Numbered from the stretch's first letter, positions 37,611 to 47,113 are shown. The stretch is DNA of 64,000 bases from Pandoraea captiosa (GCF_902459775.1 NZ_CABPSQ010000004.1:248001-312000), one strand, 5' to 3'. Numbers and translations are program-made. Notes: a model not told the origin generated them from the sequence alone.

Positions 37611-38873
37611 TCAGCCGCCGCGGCGCATCAGGTCGAAGAACTCGGCGTTGTTCTTCGTCTGCTTGATCTTGCCAAGCAGGAATTCCATGGCTTCGGCCTC
37701 ATCCATATCGTAGATGAGCTTGCGCAGCACCCAGATCTTCTGGAGGATTTCCGGCTTGATGAGCAACTCTTCGCGACGCGTGCCCGACTTGTTCAGGTTG
37801 ATCGCCGGGTAGACACGCTTTTCCGCGAGACGACGCTCCAGGTGCACTTCCATGTTGCCGGTGCCCTTGAATTCTTCATAGATCACGTCGTCCATGCGGC
37901 TGCCCGTTTCGATCAGGGCCGTGGCGATGATCGTGAGCGAGCCACCTTCTTCGACGTTACGCGCTGCACCGAAGAAGCGCTTCGGACGTTGCAGGGCGTT
38001 GGCGTCCACACCGCCGGTGAGGACCTTGCCCGATGCCGGGATCACGGTGTTGTAGGCGCGGGCCAGACGTGTGATCGAGTCGAGCAGAATCACCACGTCT
38101 TCCTTCATTTCGATCAGGCGCTTGGCCTTCTCGATCACCATTTCCGCGACCTGAACGTGGCGCGTTGCCGGTTCGTCGAACGTCGACGCAATCACTTCGC
38201 CGCGCACCGAGCGCTGCATTTCCGTCACTTCTTCCGGACGCTCGTCGATGAGCAGCACGAAAAGCTTGGCTTCCGGGTGATTGGCAGTGATGGCATGTGC
38301 AATGTGCTGCAGCATCACCGTCTTGCCGGACTTCGGCGAGGCGACCAGCAGACCGCGCTGGCCCTTGCCGATCGGGGCGATCATGTCGATGATGCGGCCC
38401 GTCACGTTTTCCTCGCCGCGAATGTCGCGCTCGAGCAGCAGCGGCTTGTTCGGGTGCAGCGGCGTGAGGTTCTCGAACATGATCTTATGTTTCGAGGCCT
38501 CAGGCGGGTGGCCGTTGACTTTGTCGACCTTCACCAGCGCGAAATAACGCTCGCCGTCCTTCGGCGTACGCACTTCCCCTTCGATCGTGTCGCCGGTATG
38601 CAGGTTGAAGCGGCGGATCTGCGACGGGCTGATATAGATATCGTCCGTACTGGCCAGATACGACGTTTCAGGCGAGCGCAGGAAACCGAAGCCGTCCGGC
38701 AGCACTTCGAGCGTACCGTCGCCAAAGATGGTTTCGCCGGACTTTGCGCGCTTCTTCAGAATGGCGAACATCAGCTCCTGCTTGCGAAGACGGTTGGCGT
38801 TCTCGATTTCGAGACCGTTCGCCATTTCTAGCAGCTCGGAGACGTGCTGGGACTTTAGTTCGGATAAATGCAT
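37611..38873 (-). CDS. rho: Transcription termination factor Rho
   Basis: The 420-aa hexameric RNA helicase starts at [18 protein letters not shown]. An ATG-less longer reading from 38900 would add nine unconserved residues. The OSB/CSD RNA-binding part contains [15 protein letters not shown], and the ATPase shows [18 protein letters not shown] (Walker A) and [15 protein letters not shown] (Walker B and Q-loop region). Length matches E. coli Rho (419 aa). Gene order trxA-rho is the ancestral proteobacterial one. Confidence 0.97.
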   Translation of the reverse strand: MHLSELKSQHVSELLEMANGLEIENANRLRKQELMFAILKKRAKSGETIFGDGTLEVLPDGFGFLRSPETSYLASTDDIYISPSQIRRFNLHTGDTIEGEVRTPKDGERYFALVKVDKVNGHPPEASKHKIMFENLTPLHPNKPLLLERDIRGEENVTGRIIDMIAPIGKGQRGLLVASPKSGKTVMLQHIAHAITANHPEAKLFVLLIDERPEEVTEMQRSVRGEVIASTFDEPATRHVQVAEMVIEKAKRLIEMKEDVVILLDSITRLARAYNTVIPASGKVLTGGVDANALQRPKRFFGAARNVEEGGSLTIIATALIETGSRMDDVIYEEFKGTGNMEVHLERRLAEKRVYPAINLNKSGTRREELLIKPEILQKIWVLRKLIYDMDEAEAMEFLLGKIKQTKNNAEFFDLMRRGG

Positions 38874-38959
38874 ACGGAGGTGCCGTCCGCTGGACGACAA
38901 GTGAAGGATCAGGGAAAAGTGAGCGAACGCTCGAAGAACTTTGGGATGCTTTTGGGCGG

Positions 38960-38987
38960 ATTATATAGCAAGCAGCGTCATGCGCAA
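38960..38987 (-). promoter_or_regulatory. Sigma-70 promoter of rho
   Basis: On the minus strand: TTGCGC (38987-38982), 16-nt spacer, perfect TATAAT (38965-38960), giving a leader of about 80 nt before the rho ATG. Confidence 0.6.
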
Positions 38988-39063
38988 GCACTGCGCTGCC
39001 TGCCCGGCGCCGGGGTGTCGCACTGTGGCGACAAAGGCCCCGGCACTTTGTCCCGTCGACGAC

Positions 39064-39390
39064 TTACAGATTGCCGTCGAGGAAGGAGGTCAGTTGCGAC
39101 TTCGACAGGGCACCGACCTTCTGGGCAGCCACTGCACCGTTCTTGAACAGAATCAGGGTCGGAATGCCGCGAATGCCGAACTTGGCCGGCACTTGCTGGT
39201 TTTCGTCCACATTGATCTTGGCGATCTGCACCTTGTCGCCGTACTCCTTCGAGACTTCGTCGAGGATCGGGGCGATCATTTTGCAGGGGCCGCACCATTC
39301 TGCCCAGAAGTCGAGCAGCACGGGCTTGTCGGATTGCAGAACGTCCGCATCGAAGCTGGCGTCGGAGATGTACTTGATAGATTCGCTCAT
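39064..39390 (-). CDS. trxA: Thioredoxin 1
   Basis: The 108-aa thioredoxin has the active site [16 protein letters not shown], the buried Asp (DFWAEW) and the cis-Pro loop [14 protein letters not shown]. It is a general dithiol reductant in the cytoplasm. It lies upstream of rho on the minus strand, and its leader shares a GACGAGGCAA ribosome-site element with the two degenerate paralogues upstream. Confidence 0.97.
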   Translation of the reverse strand: MSESIKYISDASFDADVLQSDKPVLLDFWAEWCGPCKMIAPILDEVSKEYGDKVQIAKINVDENQQVPAKFGIRGIPTLILFKNGAVAAQKVGALSKSQLTSFLDGNL

Positions 39391-39672
39391 GAGTATTGTT
39401 GCCTCGTCTGACTATTCGGAAACGTCCGATGAAAATGGCGCCATACGCCGTTTGCTTTCACCGACGCTGGAGATGTCACCCAGCATTCCCGGGCGTGCAT
39501 TCTCCATATGGAGGCTGCAATCGCGTGCTTCAATAGCCCTCGCCAATGCAGTTTGTGCTCATCTTAGCGGAATTTACCAATGCTTGCCTGAGGCAACCTC
39601 AAGTACGGTGGCCCACCCATAAACAGCGGGGCGGGCGCCACTTCGGGTCATGCCCGGGAACCGGCCGTCGGC

Positions 39673-39999
39673 TCAGTCCTTGAAATGCTCAATGAGTTTT
39701 GTCAGTACCTCACGATCCGGGGGCCAACATTTGGCTACAGTTTTATTCCTCTTGAATAGCATGACGGTTGGCGGTTCGGAGACGTTGTGTGACCTGGAGA
39801 CGACTTCGCATTCGTCTGCGTCCAGCTGGAGAAACTTCACGCTGTCGGCGTATTTGTTGGCGACATCTTCGAAGTCCTGGGCGAAAGCCCTGCACGATTT
39901 GGAATATGTTACATAGAAATACGCCACTTGCAGTGCATTGGATTCGGACAGGCATGCCTGGAAGTGCGCGGCGTCGTTTATGGAGGTAATGTTATTCAT
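39673..39999 (-). CDS. Degenerate thioredoxin-fold protein (SxxC)
   Basis: This 108-aa thioredoxin-like protein retains the fold: LQVAYFYVTYSKSCRAFAQD where TrxA has its active site, and the cis-Pro turn EPPTVMLFKRN. The catalytic WCGPC is replaced by YSKSC, so the nucleophilic N-terminal Cys has become Ser while the resolving Cys remains. Disulfide reduction by the normal mechanism should therefore not be possible. ATG 39999 has GAGG 8 nt upstream; a longer frame lacks this. It is 55-60 percent identical by eye to the next paralogue upstream. Confidence 0.85.
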   Translation of the reverse strand: MNNITSINDAAHFQACLSESNALQVAYFYVTYSKSCRAFAQDFEDVANKYADSVKFLQLDADECEVVSRSHNVSEPPTVMLFKRNKTVAKCWPPDREVLTKLIEHFKD

Positions 40000-40080
40000 G
40001 GGAGGTACCTCGTCGCAGATTCTGGAAAGTGGGAAAGCCTCTTCTGAAAAGACGGTCTTCGGTGGCAATGGAATGTTGGC

Positions 40081-40410
40081 TCACCCGCTCTTGTGAAGCT
40101 CAATGAGTTCCGTCAGCGCCTCGCCATTTGGCTCCGAGAATTCGGCCACCTTTTGGTTCTGCACATAGAACACGAACGTGGGCGTACAGCAGATGCGGTG
40201 GGCGCGCGCGGTATCTTCGCAACGCTCTATGTCGATCTTGAGGAACTGCACGCTATCTGCGAATTTGTTCGTGACATTGACGAATTCCTGGGCAAACAAC
40301 TGGCACGATTTAGACCATGGCGTATAGAAATATGCCACCTGTAATGTGCTGAACTCGGAAAGGCAAGCCTCGAAGTGTTTGTGATTCTGGATGGCAGTGA
40401 CGTTATTCAT
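40081..40410 (-). CDS. Degenerate thioredoxin-fold protein (SxxC), second copy
   Basis: The 109-aa paralogue reads LQVAYFYTPWSKSCQLFAQE at the active-site position and RICCTPTFVFYVQNQK at the cis-Pro loop. The N-terminal active-site Cys is Ser here too. Additional cysteines lie at IERCEDTARAHRICC (about residues 68-80), not present in the neighbour, so other thiol chemistry is conceivable. ATG 40410 is supported by the shared CGACGAGG leader. It lies directly upstream of its paralogue (81 nt) and downstream of the divergent ffs gene. Confidence 0.85.
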   Translation of the reverse strand: MNNVTAIQNHKHFEACLSEFSTLQVAYFYTPWSKSCQLFAQEFVNVTNKFADSVQFLKIDIERCEDTARAHRICCTPTFVFYVQNQKVAEFSEPNGEALTELIELHKSG

Positions 40411-40702
40411 AGCAAGATTGCCTCGTCGCAAATTTCGGAAAAATCGGGAAGCCGTGTTCTGAAATGACGGCTTTCATGGCAACGGAGATTCCGTTCGCGG
40501 TGTGGAGCGATTTCCTGGAGGCTGCCGGAGGGGCGCTTGTCCTCGCCTCTTCAAACAGCGCAATTTCATGCTAGACGCAATGTCGTTGCGTTTGCTCCCA
40601 TCCTGCGGCTCACGGGAAATCGGCGGCCCTTGAGGTGCTGCGAGCCGGAATTTGGTGCGACGGTCTTCTGTTGGCGCGTCGACTCTGGTAGAATCTGTTC
40701 CT
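40411..40702. other. Intergenic region between Trx-like gene and ffs
   Basis: This region holds the shared leader of the thioredoxin paralogue on the minus strand and the ffs promoter on the plus strand. No further gene is seen. Confidence 0.4.
40686..40694 (+). promoter_or_regulatory. ffs promoter, extended -10
   Basis: TGGTAGAAT ends 8 nt before the predicted 5' end of the SRP RNA. Confidence 0.6.
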
Positions 40703-40798
40703 GACGGGCCTCCTCGCATGGTGGCGCGGCCAATCTGGTCAGGTCGGGAACGAAGCAGCCACAGCCGTTTTCTACCAGTGCCGAGGGTCAGGCTCGTC
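40703..40798 (+). ncRNA. ffs: 4.5S signal recognition particle RNA
   Basis: The universally conserved SRP apical domain GGTCAGGTCGGGAACGAAGC, followed by AGCC, is present at 40737-40760, with a GC-rich stem formed by GACGGGCCT at the 5' end and AGGCTCGTC at the 3' end. Length about 96 nt. It binds Ffh and targets membrane proteins. Exact ends are estimated from pairing. Confidence 0.95.
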
Positions 40799-41111
40799 AC
40801 CTACCTCCTTGTCTTATCGATCGTCTCGCGCGTTCTGCGCAAAATTTCTCACCGCTTGAAACGTTGCCGCATCACCCCCATGTCGTTGGGCGCGATGGCA
40901 CTGGCGTCTTGCGTTCCGGCGTTTTGCCCATCGGGCGCGCGCTATGCACACGCGCCTCGCGTGGGGCGGACGGGCTTGGTAGAATCGCGCAACATTTTTT
41001 CCTATCGCATCGATAGCCTGCCGATTCCGGCAGACAATTGGTGCCCGGTCGACGCCTGATCGGGCGTTGACATCGGTGCGGAAGCCCAACGCCGAACTGT
41101 TACAATTTGGC
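40799..41111. other. ffs-dnaX intergenic region
   Basis: This 313-bp region has two promoter-like elements: TGGTAGAAT (40977-40985), identical to the ffs one, and TGTTACAAT (41098-41106), 5 nt before the dnaX ATG. No gene is recognised. Confidence 0.45.
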
Positions 41112-43052
41112 ATGACCTATCAAGTACTCGCGCGCAAATGGCGCCCCAAAGGCTTCTCGACCCTGGTGGGCCAGGAGCATGTCGTGCGTGCGTTGACGCA
41201 CGCGCTCGAGCAACAGCGCCTGCATCACGCCTATCTGTTTACCGGCACGCGCGGCGTTGGCAAGACGACGCTTTCGCGCATCCTGGCCAAGGCGCTCAAT
41301 TGCGAGACGGGGATTACCGCCGAGCCGTGCGGTGTGTGCAAGGCCTGCCGTGCCATCGACGAAGGGCGTTTCGTCGACTATGTCGAAATGGACGCGGCGT
41401 CGAACCGTGGCGTCGACGAAATGACGTCGCTGCTCGAGAAGGCGGTCTACGCGCCCGCGGATGCGCGCTTCAAGGTCTATATGATCGACGAAGTGCACAT
41501 GCTCACGGGCCACGCGTTCAACGCCATGCTCAAGACGCTCGAAGAGCCGCCCGCGCACGTCAAGTTCATTCTCGCGACGACCGACCCGCAGAAAATTCCC
41601 GTGACCGTGCTCTCGCGCTGTCTGCAATTCAATCTGAAGCAGATGCCGGCCGGGCACATCGTCTCGCACCTCACGAACATTCTCGGCGAAGAGGGTATCG
41701 AGAACGAGCCGCAGGCGCTGCGCCTGCTCGCCAAGGCGGCGGGCGGCAGCATGCGCGACGCGCTCTCGCTCACCGATCAGGCCATCGCGTACGCCGCAGG
41801 ACCGCTGACAGAGACGGCCGTGCGCGGCATGCTGGGCGCGATCGATCAAAGCGTGCTCGTGCGTTTGCTCGACGCGCTCAAGGACGAATCGCGCACCGAC
41901 CTGCTGGCCATTGCCGACGAAATGGCAGAGCGCAGCTTCTCGTTCGCCGCCGGGCTGCAGGACCTTGGCAGCTTGCTGCACAAGATCGCACTGGCGCAGT
42001 ACGCGCCCCAGGCTGTGTCCGACGACTGGCCGGAAGCGGCGGACGTTCGACGTCTGGCCGAGGCGCTCTCGCCGGAAGCGGTCCAGCTGTATTACCAGAT
42101 CGCCACGCGCGCGCGCGGTGAACTCGGCCTCGCGCCGGACGAATACACCGGCTTTTCGATGGCGCTCCTGCGCATGGCGGCATTCACGCCGTTGCTCGCA
42201 GGCGGTACGCTCGCCGAGCCGCCGACGCCGCAGGCCGCACGCAGTGCGGCTGGGGCGTCGGGGGGCACGACGGCTGCGTCGCCGCCGCGTGCGCCGATGG
42301 CAGATACGCCACCGCGCGCAGCGTCCTCGTTCTCCTCAGCATCTGCTCCATCTGCGCCGGCCGCGCAGTCCGAAGCGCGCCGCGCGCCCGCCGCACGTAG
42401 TAGTGCACCGACCGACGGCGCGCCGATGTCCCCGGCACGTGCCGCGCTCGCCGCCCTCAACGCCGGACGCAAAGGTGCAGGCGGGGCGAGCGGGGCAGGT
42501 CGCACCGGTGGCGCTGCGAGTGCCACCCGCGGCAGCGCCGCACGTGCTTCGGACGAAGCGCCGGCGGGCGCGGATCCTGAGCCCGAGCCTGCCGGATCTG
42601 CGCCCGCAACGGCGGCATCCATGCCCGCCGAGCCGCCGCGTGCCTGCGTCTATCGCGATGCCGACGGCGTCGCGCCGGTGTTCACTGGCGAATGGCCCGC
42701 GCTGGCGGCCGAGCTGCCGGCTCGCGGCCTGGCGCAGCAACTGGCATTCCAGAGCGAGTTGACGGAAGTGGCGGGACGCGCGCTGCACTTGCGCGTGCCC
42801 CTGCGCCAGTTGGCAGACGCCGCGACGGCCGACAAGCTGCGACAGGTGCTTTCCGAGCACTTCGGCACCGATGTGCAGTTGCACGTCGAACTGGGGCAGG
42901 TTGGCACGACCGCGGCGTCGCTTGCCGCAGAAGCGGCCGCGGCACGCCAGCGCGCCGCAGAGCAAGCGATTGCCGACGACCCCGTCATGCGCGAATTGAT
43001 CGACGAATTCGACGCCCAGATCCTTCCGGGAAGCATTCGCCCGGTACAATAA
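41112..43052 (+). CDS. dnaX: DNA polymerase III tau subunit
   Basis: The 646-aa clamp-loader ATPase starts MTYQVLARKWRPKGF. Walker A is GTRGVGKTTLSRIL, the zinc-finger cysteines lie in CGVCKACR, and ILATTDPQKIPVTVLSRC includes sensor 1 and the SRC motif. Residues about 375-510 are a low-complexity Ala/Pro/Ser linker, and the C-terminal tau domain follows. No A-rich slippery heptamer (as used in E. coli to make gamma) is seen in the linker, so gamma, if made, must arise another way. No SD sequence is visible before the ATG. Confidence 0.95.
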   Translation: MTYQVLARKWRPKGFSTLVGQEHVVRALTHALEQQRLHHAYLFTGTRGVGKTTLSRILAKALNCETGITAEPCGVCKACRAIDEGRFVDYVEMDAASNRGVDEMTSLLEKAVYAPADARFKVYMIDEVHMLTGHAFNAMLKTLEEPPAHVKFILATTDPQKIPVTVLSRCLQFNLKQMPAGHIVSHLTNILGEEGIENEPQALRLLAKAAGGSMRDALSLTDQAIAYAAGPLTETAVRGMLGAIDQSVLVRLLDALKDESRTDLLAIADEMAERSFSFAAGLQDLGSLLHKIALAQYAPQAVSDDWPEAADVRRLAEALSPEAVQLYYQIATRARGELGLAPDEYTGFSMALLRMAAFTPLLAGGTLAEPPTPQAARSAAGASGGTTAASPPRAPMADTPPRAASSFSSASAPSAPAAQSEARRAPAARSSAPTDGAPMSPARAALAALNAGRKGAGGASGAGRTGGAASATRGSAARASDEAPAGADPEPEPAGSAPATAASMPAEPPRACVYRDADGVAPVFTGEWPALAAELPARGLAQQLAFQSELTEVAGRALHLRVPLRQLADAATADKLRQVLSEHFGTDVQLHVELGQVGTTAASLAAEAAAARQRAAEQAIADDPVMRELIDEFDAQILPGSIRPVQ

Positions 43053-43259
43053 GCAAGTTCGCTTTCGTAAATGGACCCGGATTTTCGAATCCGGCACCCA
43101 AACATGCGTTTGGCATGTGCGCGGCGTGTTCGGCCTACGACCCAAGTCAGTCGCCGCGCGCCCTTGCATGCCCCGCGTGCGCAATTACGTGGCGATTATG
43201 GCGCGATTACGAGTTACGCAACGCGACCGGCACCCCACACGTTTGACACAGGAGTCATG

Positions 43260-43586
43260 ATGCTGAAAGGAAATATCGCGGGTCTGATGAAACAGGCTCA
43301 GCAAATGCAGGAAAACATGAAGAAGGCGCAGGAACAGCTGGCTCAGATCGAAGTCGAGGGTCAGTCGGGCGCCGGTCTCGTGAAAATTGTGATGACCTGC
43401 AAGAACGACGTGCGCCGCGTGAGCATCGATCCGAGCCTGCTGGCCGATGACAAGGACATGCTCGAAGACCTCGTGGCTGCCGCGTTCAACGACGCCGTGC
43501 GCAAGGCCGAAGCCACCGCGCAGGAAAAGATGGGTGGTCTGACCGCGGGTCTGCCGCTGCCGCCGGGCTTCAAGATGCCGTTCTGA
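43260..43586 (+). CDS. ybaB: YbaB/EbfC nucleoid-associated protein
   Basis: The 108-aa protein begins [20 protein letters not shown] (amphipathic tweezers helix) and ends with the conserved LPPGFKMPF. It forms dimers that bind DNA non-specifically. Two adjacent ATGs exist; the second at 43260 is 5 nt from GGAG and is preferred. The dnaX-ybaB-recR order is a well-known conserved cluster. Confidence 0.95.
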   Translation: MLKGNIAGLMKQAQQMQENMKKAQEQLAQIEVEGQSGAGLVKIVMTCKNDVRRVSIDPSLLADDKDMLEDLVAAAFNDAVRKAEATAQEKMGGLTAGLPLPPGFKMPF

Positions 43587-43621
43587 GCATCCCCGCCCAG
43601 ATCTCATCAGAACGACGACGC

Positions 43622-44224
43622 ATGCCCCAGCCCCAGCTCTCGAGCTTGCAGGAACTCGTCGACGCCCTGCGCGCATTGCCGGGCGTCGGTCCGAAGTCCG
43701 CACAACGCATCGCTTACCACCTGCTTCAGCGTGACCGTAAGGGCGCCGTGCGGCTGGGCGAGGCGCTGGTGCATGCCTCCGAGCAGATTCGCCATTGCGC
43801 GCGCTGCAACACCTTTTCCGAAGTCGAAATCTGCGAGACGTGCCTCGATCCCGAGCGCGACACGAGCCTGCTGTGCGTGGTGGAAACACCCGCCGACCAG
43901 AACATGCTCGAGCAGACGATGACCTTCAAGGGCCTTTATTTCGTCCTCATGGGGCACCTTTCGCCGCTCGACGGCGTAGGCCCGGGCGAAATCCATTTCG
44001 AGCAACTGATTCGCCGCGCCACCGACGGCGTGGTCAAGGAAGTCGTGCTCGCCACGAACTTCACCAACGAAGGCGAAGCCACGGCGCATTACATCGGACA
44101 GACGCTCAAGGCGCGCGGTTTGCGTGTCAGTCGGCTCGCGCGAGGCGTGCCGGTCGGGGGCGAGCTGGAGTATGTGGACGCTGGCACCATCGCCCGAGCC
44201 GTGCTCGACAGACATACGCTCTGA
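43622..44224 (+). CDS. recR: Recombination protein RecR
   Basis: The 200-aa protein has the N-terminal helix-hairpin-helix [19 protein letters not shown], a C4 zinc finger ([16 protein letters not shown]) and a Toprim domain with [12 protein letters not shown]. It works with RecF and RecO to load RecA at gaps. Length equals E. coli RecR (201 aa). It lies 35 nt after ybaB. Confidence 0.97.
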   Translation: MPQPQLSSLQELVDALRALPGVGPKSAQRIAYHLLQRDRKGAVRLGEALVHASEQIRHCARCNTFSEVEICETCLDPERDTSLLCVVETPADQNMLEQTMTFKGLYFVLMGHLSPLDGVGPGEIHFEQLIRRATDGVVKEVVLATNFTNEGEATAHYIGQTLKARGLRVSRLARGVPVGGELEYVDAGTIARAVLDRHTL

Positions 44225-44474
44225 GCATGACGCGCACGTGACGACGCTCTCCTCTGCGCGTAGGTACTGGTACTCTCATCCAATCGGATTAGCTGTTATT
44301 CGCTATATCTGCGCATATCCCCGTCTTCTAGACTGAACCTGCCGACTTGGGTACCCAACGACACGGGGGAACACCATAACGCCCAGGCGGCGTGGGGCCG
44401 TATACCTGTCGCGCGGAACCGGTCATCGACCAAAAAAACCGCGTGCAGGCACTGCTTAGGCAGGGAGTTAAGGT

Positions 44475-45833
44475 ATGGCTAACGATACCGGGCGCACCCT
44501 GATTTACGCTTCCCGAAAGCACAACGACGGTTTGTTGTCGTTCTTGGGGGAGCAAGGCTGGCAAGTGGTGCCGGCCAAGAGCGCCAGCGACGTGGGTCGC
44601 ATTCTCAATCCGGGGATTACCAGTGCAGCACTCATCGACCTGGCAAGCGGTTACAGCGACCGCGAGATGGGTGCCTTCGAGTCCTGCATGCAGCCCGCAA
44701 CGGTAGGCTGGGTCGCCGCGACAACCCCCGAACAACTTACGACGACGTCGATCCGTCGGCTCATCCGCGACTATTGCTTCGACTACGTCAATGTCCCGTG
44801 CACCAACGATCAGCTCGCGCATTCGATCGGCCACGCATGGGGCATGGCCTCGCTCTCGGAAGTCCCCATCATTACGCCGCAAGTCGGGGGCGATCAGGAG
44901 ATGGTCGGTACGTGCGAGGCGATGCAACAGCTCTTCCGCACCATTCGCAAAGTCGCCAACACCGATGCGCCCGTGTTCATCTCGGGTGAGTCGGGTACAG
45001 GCAAGGAACTGAGCGCGGTAGCGATTCACGAGCGGTCCCTGCGAGCGAAGGGACCCTTCGTCGCCATCAACTGCGGCGCGATTCCGCCACACCTGATGCA
45101 GTCCGAATTATTCGGCTACGAACGCGGTGCTTTCACGGGGGCCAACGCCCGCAAGATCGGTCGCGTCGAGTCCGCCAACGGCGGTACGCTCTTCCTCGAC
45201 GAAATCGGCGACCTGCCCATCGAGAGCCAGGCGAGTCTGCTGCGCTTTCTTCAGCAGGGCGCGATCGAGCGTTTGGGCGGCCATGAAGTGATTCCGGTCA
45301 ATGTGCGCATTATTTCCGCCACGCACGTCGATCTGGAAACCGCGGTGAAAGAAGGCAGGTTCCGCATGGACCTGTTCCATCGTCTGTGCGTATTGCGCGT
45401 GGACGAACCGCCGCTGCGCGCACGAGGCCAGGATATCGAGATCCTGGCGCATCACGTGCTGCAACGCTTCAAGGGCGACAACCATCGCAAGATCCGCGGT
45501 TTCACGCAGTGCGCGGTGCAGGCGATGTACGAATATCACTGGCCGGGCAACGTGCGCGAGCTGATCAATCGCGTGCGCCGCGCCATCGTGATGGCCGATA
45601 GCCGCATGATCTCGGCCAAGGATCTCGACCTGCTTCCGTGGGTACCGACGCTGGTGCGCACGCTGGAAGAAATTCGCGCGGAGGCCGAACGAACGGCCAT
45701 CGAGCAGGCGTTGCTGCGTCACTGTCACCGTCTCACGGACGTGGCCGCAGAGTTGGGTATTTCGCGCATTACGCTGTACCGCCTCATGTGCCGGTACGGG
45801 TTGCGCGGTGACGAATCGGGCGTGCCGGCCTGA
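44475..45833 (+). CDS. VpsR-like sigma-54-dependent enhancer-binding regulator
   Basis: The 452-aa protein has an atypical receiver-like N-terminal domain (about 1-130; ASRKHNDGLLSFLGEQGW, resembling VpsR), a sigma-54 AAA+ domain (Walker A FISGESGTGKEL, GAFTGA loop in YERGAFTGANARKIG, Walker B GGTLFLDEIGDLPIE) and a C-terminal HTH (LTDVAAELGISRITLYRLM). The intact GAFTGA loop shows that it can contact sigma-54. The receiver seems to lack the usual Lys, so phosphorylation is doubtful, and c-di-GMP control as in VpsR is inferred. It precedes a sigma-54 promoter and the amyloid operon and is the obvious activator. Confidence 0.88.
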   Translation: MANDTGRTLIYASRKHNDGLLSFLGEQGWQVVPAKSASDVGRILNPGITSAALIDLASGYSDREMGAFESCMQPATVGWVAATTPEQLTTTSIRRLIRDYCFDYVNVPCTNDQLAHSIGHAWGMASLSEVPIITPQVGGDQEMVGTCEAMQQLFRTIRKVANTDAPVFISGESGTGKELSAVAIHERSLRAKGPFVAINCGAIPPHLMQSELFGYERGAFTGANARKIGRVESANGGTLFLDEIGDLPIESQASLLRFLQQGAIERLGGHEVIPVNVRIISATHVDLETAVKEGRFRMDLFHRLCVLRVDEPPLRARGQDIEILAHHVLQRFKGDNHRKIRGFTQCAVQAMYEYHWPGNVRELINRVRRAIVMADSRMISAKDLDLLPWVPTLVRTLEEIRAEAERTAIEQALLRHCHRLTDVAAELGISRITLYRLMCRYGLRGDESGVPA

Positions 45834-45854
45834 TATCTTCTGGCGAAGAGAGGG

Positions 45855-45892
45855 CGACCGTCCTGCGATGAGCAGGGCGGTCGTTTCTTTTT
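45855..45892 (+). terminator. Intrinsic terminator of VpsR-like gene
   Basis: CGACCG-TCCTGC pairs with GCAGGG-CGGTCG (one G-T), followed by TTTCTTTTT. Confidence 0.88.
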
Positions 45893-46514
45893 GGGGTCCT
45901 GAAGATCAAGAGAGATCTCGAATCGAAGGCGCCAATGTTGCGCTCGGTGTCCCGGAGAATCTCATTGAAAGTGTCATTTCGCTGACCTGTTTTCGTTCGG
46001 AAATTTCTCCCCGTCTTCGCCCTCGTTTCCCCACATCCACGCGTTTCGCGACTTCTGCCATCGCCAATAACGACGGGCGATTTCGGCCATTTTCGCATGT
46101 GTGTCGACGCGCGCATTTCGTACGCAATGCGTTGCCTCGACTTTCGAAGCAGTTCCCCGTCGTGCGCTCCGAGGGTTGACCCGCAGGCACATCAAAGATG
46201 AAACATCCGGCGCGTGCAGCGCCGTCCTCGCAAATTTCCAGCCATGTGACGGCCGCATGTCGTTTCCGTCCGATGCACGCAATGTGCCGCATTTCTGTCA
46301 CGCGAAACCCTTGTAAACCGGGCGTTTGCAGCACGCGTCTCGACTCGCGTCGATATCGTTCGCAGTTCGGAATGTTTTCGCAGAGCAGCGATGAAAGGGT
46401 GGGCAGGGTCGAACACACCTCACGTATCAATGCTGAAACGTTTTCGGCTGCCCGCTTGGGCATGCCAACCTCGCGAAAAAATTAACGCCAATGTTTTCAA
46501 TCACTTAAGGCAGG
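45893..46514. other. Long control region before the amyloid operon
   Basis: About 620 bp with lower GC and no convincing gene on either strand lie between the regulator's terminator and the sigma-54 promoter. Enhancer sites for the regulator would be expected here. I saw no long dyad by eye. Confidence 0.5.
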
Positions 46515-46530
46515 TGGCACGGAAGTCGCT
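46515..46530 (+). promoter_or_regulatory. Sigma-54 (-24/-12) promoter of the amyloid operon
   Basis: TGGCACGGAAGTCGCT has GG and GC separated by exactly 10 nt and matches TGGCACG-N4-TTGCW except one base. It ends 29 nt before the first ATG of the operon. Confidence 0.85.
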
Positions 46531-46559
46531 TTATTGGTCCGGGCAAGGAGGGCAAAGCG

Positions 46560-47108
46560 ATGCGAATTCTCACCACCGAAATGCAGTACCGCGTACGACA
46601 AGGCGCAGGCGCTCTGAGCGCAGTCGTTGTCGTGACACTCGGACTGTGTGCCGCTCCGGCACAGGCGCAGGACCTCTCGCGTTCGCCGTTCATGCAGGTG
46701 GCGATGCTCACCGGCTCGATGGTACCGGCATCGTTCAAGACGCCGATGTTGCCGTCGGCGCCGATCTCCGACGCCGACGTTGCCACCGTGGCGGTCACTC
46801 CCGTGGCCGACGCCGCGTCGAGCGCGACGGCCACCGACGAGATCGCCGAGAACGGTGACAGTCAGACCATCGGTGCCTCGGGAATGCCGCTTGCGGCAGC
46901 CCGTATCGATGACGAACAACTTGGGAGCCAGCGCGGGCGCAATCTTCAGGGCGCCGCGATGGTCAAGTCGCCTGGTATGGCGCTCGCCAATGGCGTGACC
47001 TTGTGGGACGAACTGCCCGGTGGCATTGCGCCGACGCCGCGTCCGCAACAAGTGTCGTATGGCGTGGGCAACGTCCAGGTGACGCGTGTGACCTACACCA
47101 CGCGGTGA
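46560..47108 (+). CDS. Secreted small protein, first gene of Fap-like operon
   Basis: The 182-aa protein has a signal peptide (ALSAVVVVTLGLCAAPAQAQ). No domain is recognised. Two features stand out. Residues 116-134 (IDDEQLGSQRGRNLQGAAM) match a module found in three other proteins of this locus, and LWDELPGGIAPTPRPQ (148-163) recurs in the divergent gene at 52901-53389. AAGGAGG is correctly placed before the ATG, 30 nt after a sigma-54 promoter. By position it corresponds to fapA, but sequence similarity to FapA cannot be asserted. Confidence 0.7.
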   Translation: MRILTTEMQYRVRQGAGALSAVVVVTLGLCAAPAQAQDLSRSPFMQVAMLTGSMVPASFKTPMLPSAPISDADVATVAVTPVADAASSATATDEIAENGDSQTIGASGMPLAAARIDDEQLGSQRGRNLQGAAMVKSPGMALANGVTLWDELPGGIAPTPRPQQVSYGVGNVQVTRVTYTTR

Positions 47109-47113
47109 ACGAC

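Noticed and set aside
45906-46463. 185-codon minus-strand open frame in the amyloid control region
   Set aside because: It has no recognisable domain, cysteine/arginine-rich composition and no ribosome site, and it lies across the probable enhancer region.
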